From positions 16,020,304 through 16,084,303 of the forward strand of contig JAVLUZ010000145.1 in assembly GCA_036768485.1 (NCBI GenBank): DNA of 64,000 bases, given 5' to 3'. The translations under genes were made by a program, and so were the position numbers. Origin of the DNA: Mermis nigrescens. Its lineage: Eukaryota > Nematoda > Enoplea > Mermithida > Mermithidae. Below the pieces are notes generated by a model. That model did not search any database. It saw nothing but the letters and a program-made list of their open reading frames with translations, and was not told the DNA's origin. Below, piece by piece: positions 63,006 through 64,000 of the stretch (the stretch's first letter is position 1; every line of letters begins with the position of its first letter).

Positions 63006-63438
63006 CAGTGGCGGATCTAGAATTTTTCTAAGGGGGGCGGTATCTCAACTTTTCCAAAAACAGTCAAAAATAGGTCCAAAAATTTGCCCTTAACGCGCGA
63101 AATAGCAAATTTTTTCGCTGTTTTACATTGTATACTTTTATATAAAATCACTTTTGACGCAATATTGTTTCTGAAAATTTTAAAATTTTTGACAATTTTG
63201 TGCGAAAAAATCATTTAATTTCTTTGACTTTAACAAAAATCTGGCGCGAAGTTCCGGAAAATTTGTAAAATTAATGATTTATGATTTATGTACTTGATTT
63301 ACTGCTTGATTTCCTGTACCTGTAGCATTTGATGCGAAACATCGAAATTTTTTATTGAAAATAGAAGAAAACTAGGCTAAAATAGCTGTTTCTGCTGTTA
63401 AAATTGTTTCGAAACCTACTTGAACAGAAAATGGCTTC
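63006..63438 (+). mobile_element. Family B hAT MITE, 3'-truncated copy B7
   Basis: CAGTGGCGGATCTAGAATTT start and the B body closely matching B3. It breaks off at GGCTTCCAGG, where an H-type piece begins. Confidence 0.8.
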
Positions 63439-63439
63439 C

Positions 63440-63600
63440 AGGCAGTGTTTTTTGTACAAGGTCCGTTTGTACATGAACAAAGATGATCCCCAAAAAGTCT
63501 TTGTACATCATGTACACACAAATTTTGGTAAAAAATACCTGAAATGGCCTAAAAGACAAGTTTTTGCATGAATTTGGGAGGGTCAAAAATGCCAGTTCTC
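63440..63600 (+). mobile_element. Element H, terminal piece
   Basis: GTGTTTTTTGTACAAGGTCC and AGTCTTTGTACATCATGTAC match the start of H at 45493. Confidence 0.6.
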
Positions 63601-63627
63601 TCAGAATGAACATATTATGTGTGTTAG

Positions 63628-63786
63628 GTTAGGTGGGGGCATAAATGTGAAACAGCCAATTTCTGGGGGGTCTGATGGGGCGAAATTGCCAAAAATAGTG
63701 CTAAGAATTTAATTACGGAAGTCTATCGATTTGAGGGGTCCGTCGGATTCTGGGGGTCCAAGCCTTCCCCACGCCCATGTGTGGTA
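63628..63786 (+). mobile_element. Family E element
   Basis: AATTTCTGGGGGGTCTGATG, GAAATTGCCAAAAATAGTGC and CACGCCCATGTGTG, the fullest E copy in the window. Confidence 0.55.
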
Positions 63787-64000
63787 GGGGATTGGCTTGG
63801 AACCCCCTGTTTCATATATTTTTCAAGATCTCATCAAAACGTTATTGATCTATTGATTTTTCCTTTCGGGATTTTTCAAATTTTATTGCATACTATTATT
63901 ATTTTGTTTTTTAATTTTTTACTTGGTGTTCTGTATAGAATTTAACCGAACTTTTATCGATTTGTCGATTTTTACGAGGTTTAAGCGATGTATTATCGAT

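Noticed and set aside
63900..64000. Possible next TTC1 exon at the right edge
   Set aside because: The frame after a TATAG near 63940 lacks TPR residues, so it is not supported.

Overview
The window is eukaryotic and metazoan: intron-split genes with GT-AG junctions, AT-rich spacers, and dense repeats. Three conserved animal genes can be recognised. They are a dicarbonyl/L-xylulose reductase-type SDR (28206-31594), mitochondrial ribosomal protein S26 (42843-53886) and the 5' half of TTC1 (60816 to beyond the right edge). All are on the + strand. A jockey-type LINE fragment, a Polinton/Maverick-like capsid remnant and many hAT-type miniature elements fit an invertebrate, perhaps an arthropod, but the species cannot be named from this sequence. 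Two 100-N blocks (26989-27088, 40374-40473) are assembly gaps.

Most of the non-genic DNA is a mosaic of small non-autonomous elements, named here A to L. A is about 190-290 bp, with ends CATAnGTGGGC and GCCCAGGTGTG. B runs CAGTGGCGGATCTAGG to AATCCGCCCCTG. C runs GGGCGTAGGCAGG to CCTGCCTACGCCC. F is about 300 bp, and G starts CATAGTTTC. Members of A, B, C, F and G are bounded by 8-bp direct repeats, many of them perfect, as expected of hAT transposition. Several insertions are nested. A, B and C share an internal core around GAAACGTCGAAAA, and B, C, G and H carry a compact hairpin of the type GGCGCGAAGCGCC. D and K are foldback elements, H is a partly tandem element, and L is a short palindrome-ended repeat.

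Layout. 1-5200: spacer with F/A/E elements. 5263-5853: candidate minus-strand exon of an unknown gene. 5900-26000: spacer with many A/B/C/F elements. 26000-31594: a tRNA-like sequence, a foldback nested in an A element, and the SDR gene. 32060-35131: composite tandem repeats and the capsid remnant. 35142-38319: a 3.2-kb segment bounded by a perfect 179-bp inverted repeat. 38800-42000: a possible promoter with a mini-exon, then a C element between long (TA)n tracts. 42843-53886: MRPS26, whose last intron (about 9.5 kb) holds H, K, a GTGTAAA-rich array, the jockey fragment and microsatellites. 54000-58700: a tandem array and a decayed second copy of the last MRPS26 exon with its flank. 60816-64000: TTC1.

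The three genes are ordinary housekeeping or metabolic loci with no sign of functional linkage. The unusual content is the layered MITE landscape, the shared mini-hairpin, the perfect inverted repeat beside viral-like coding remnants, and the segmental duplication at MRPS26.
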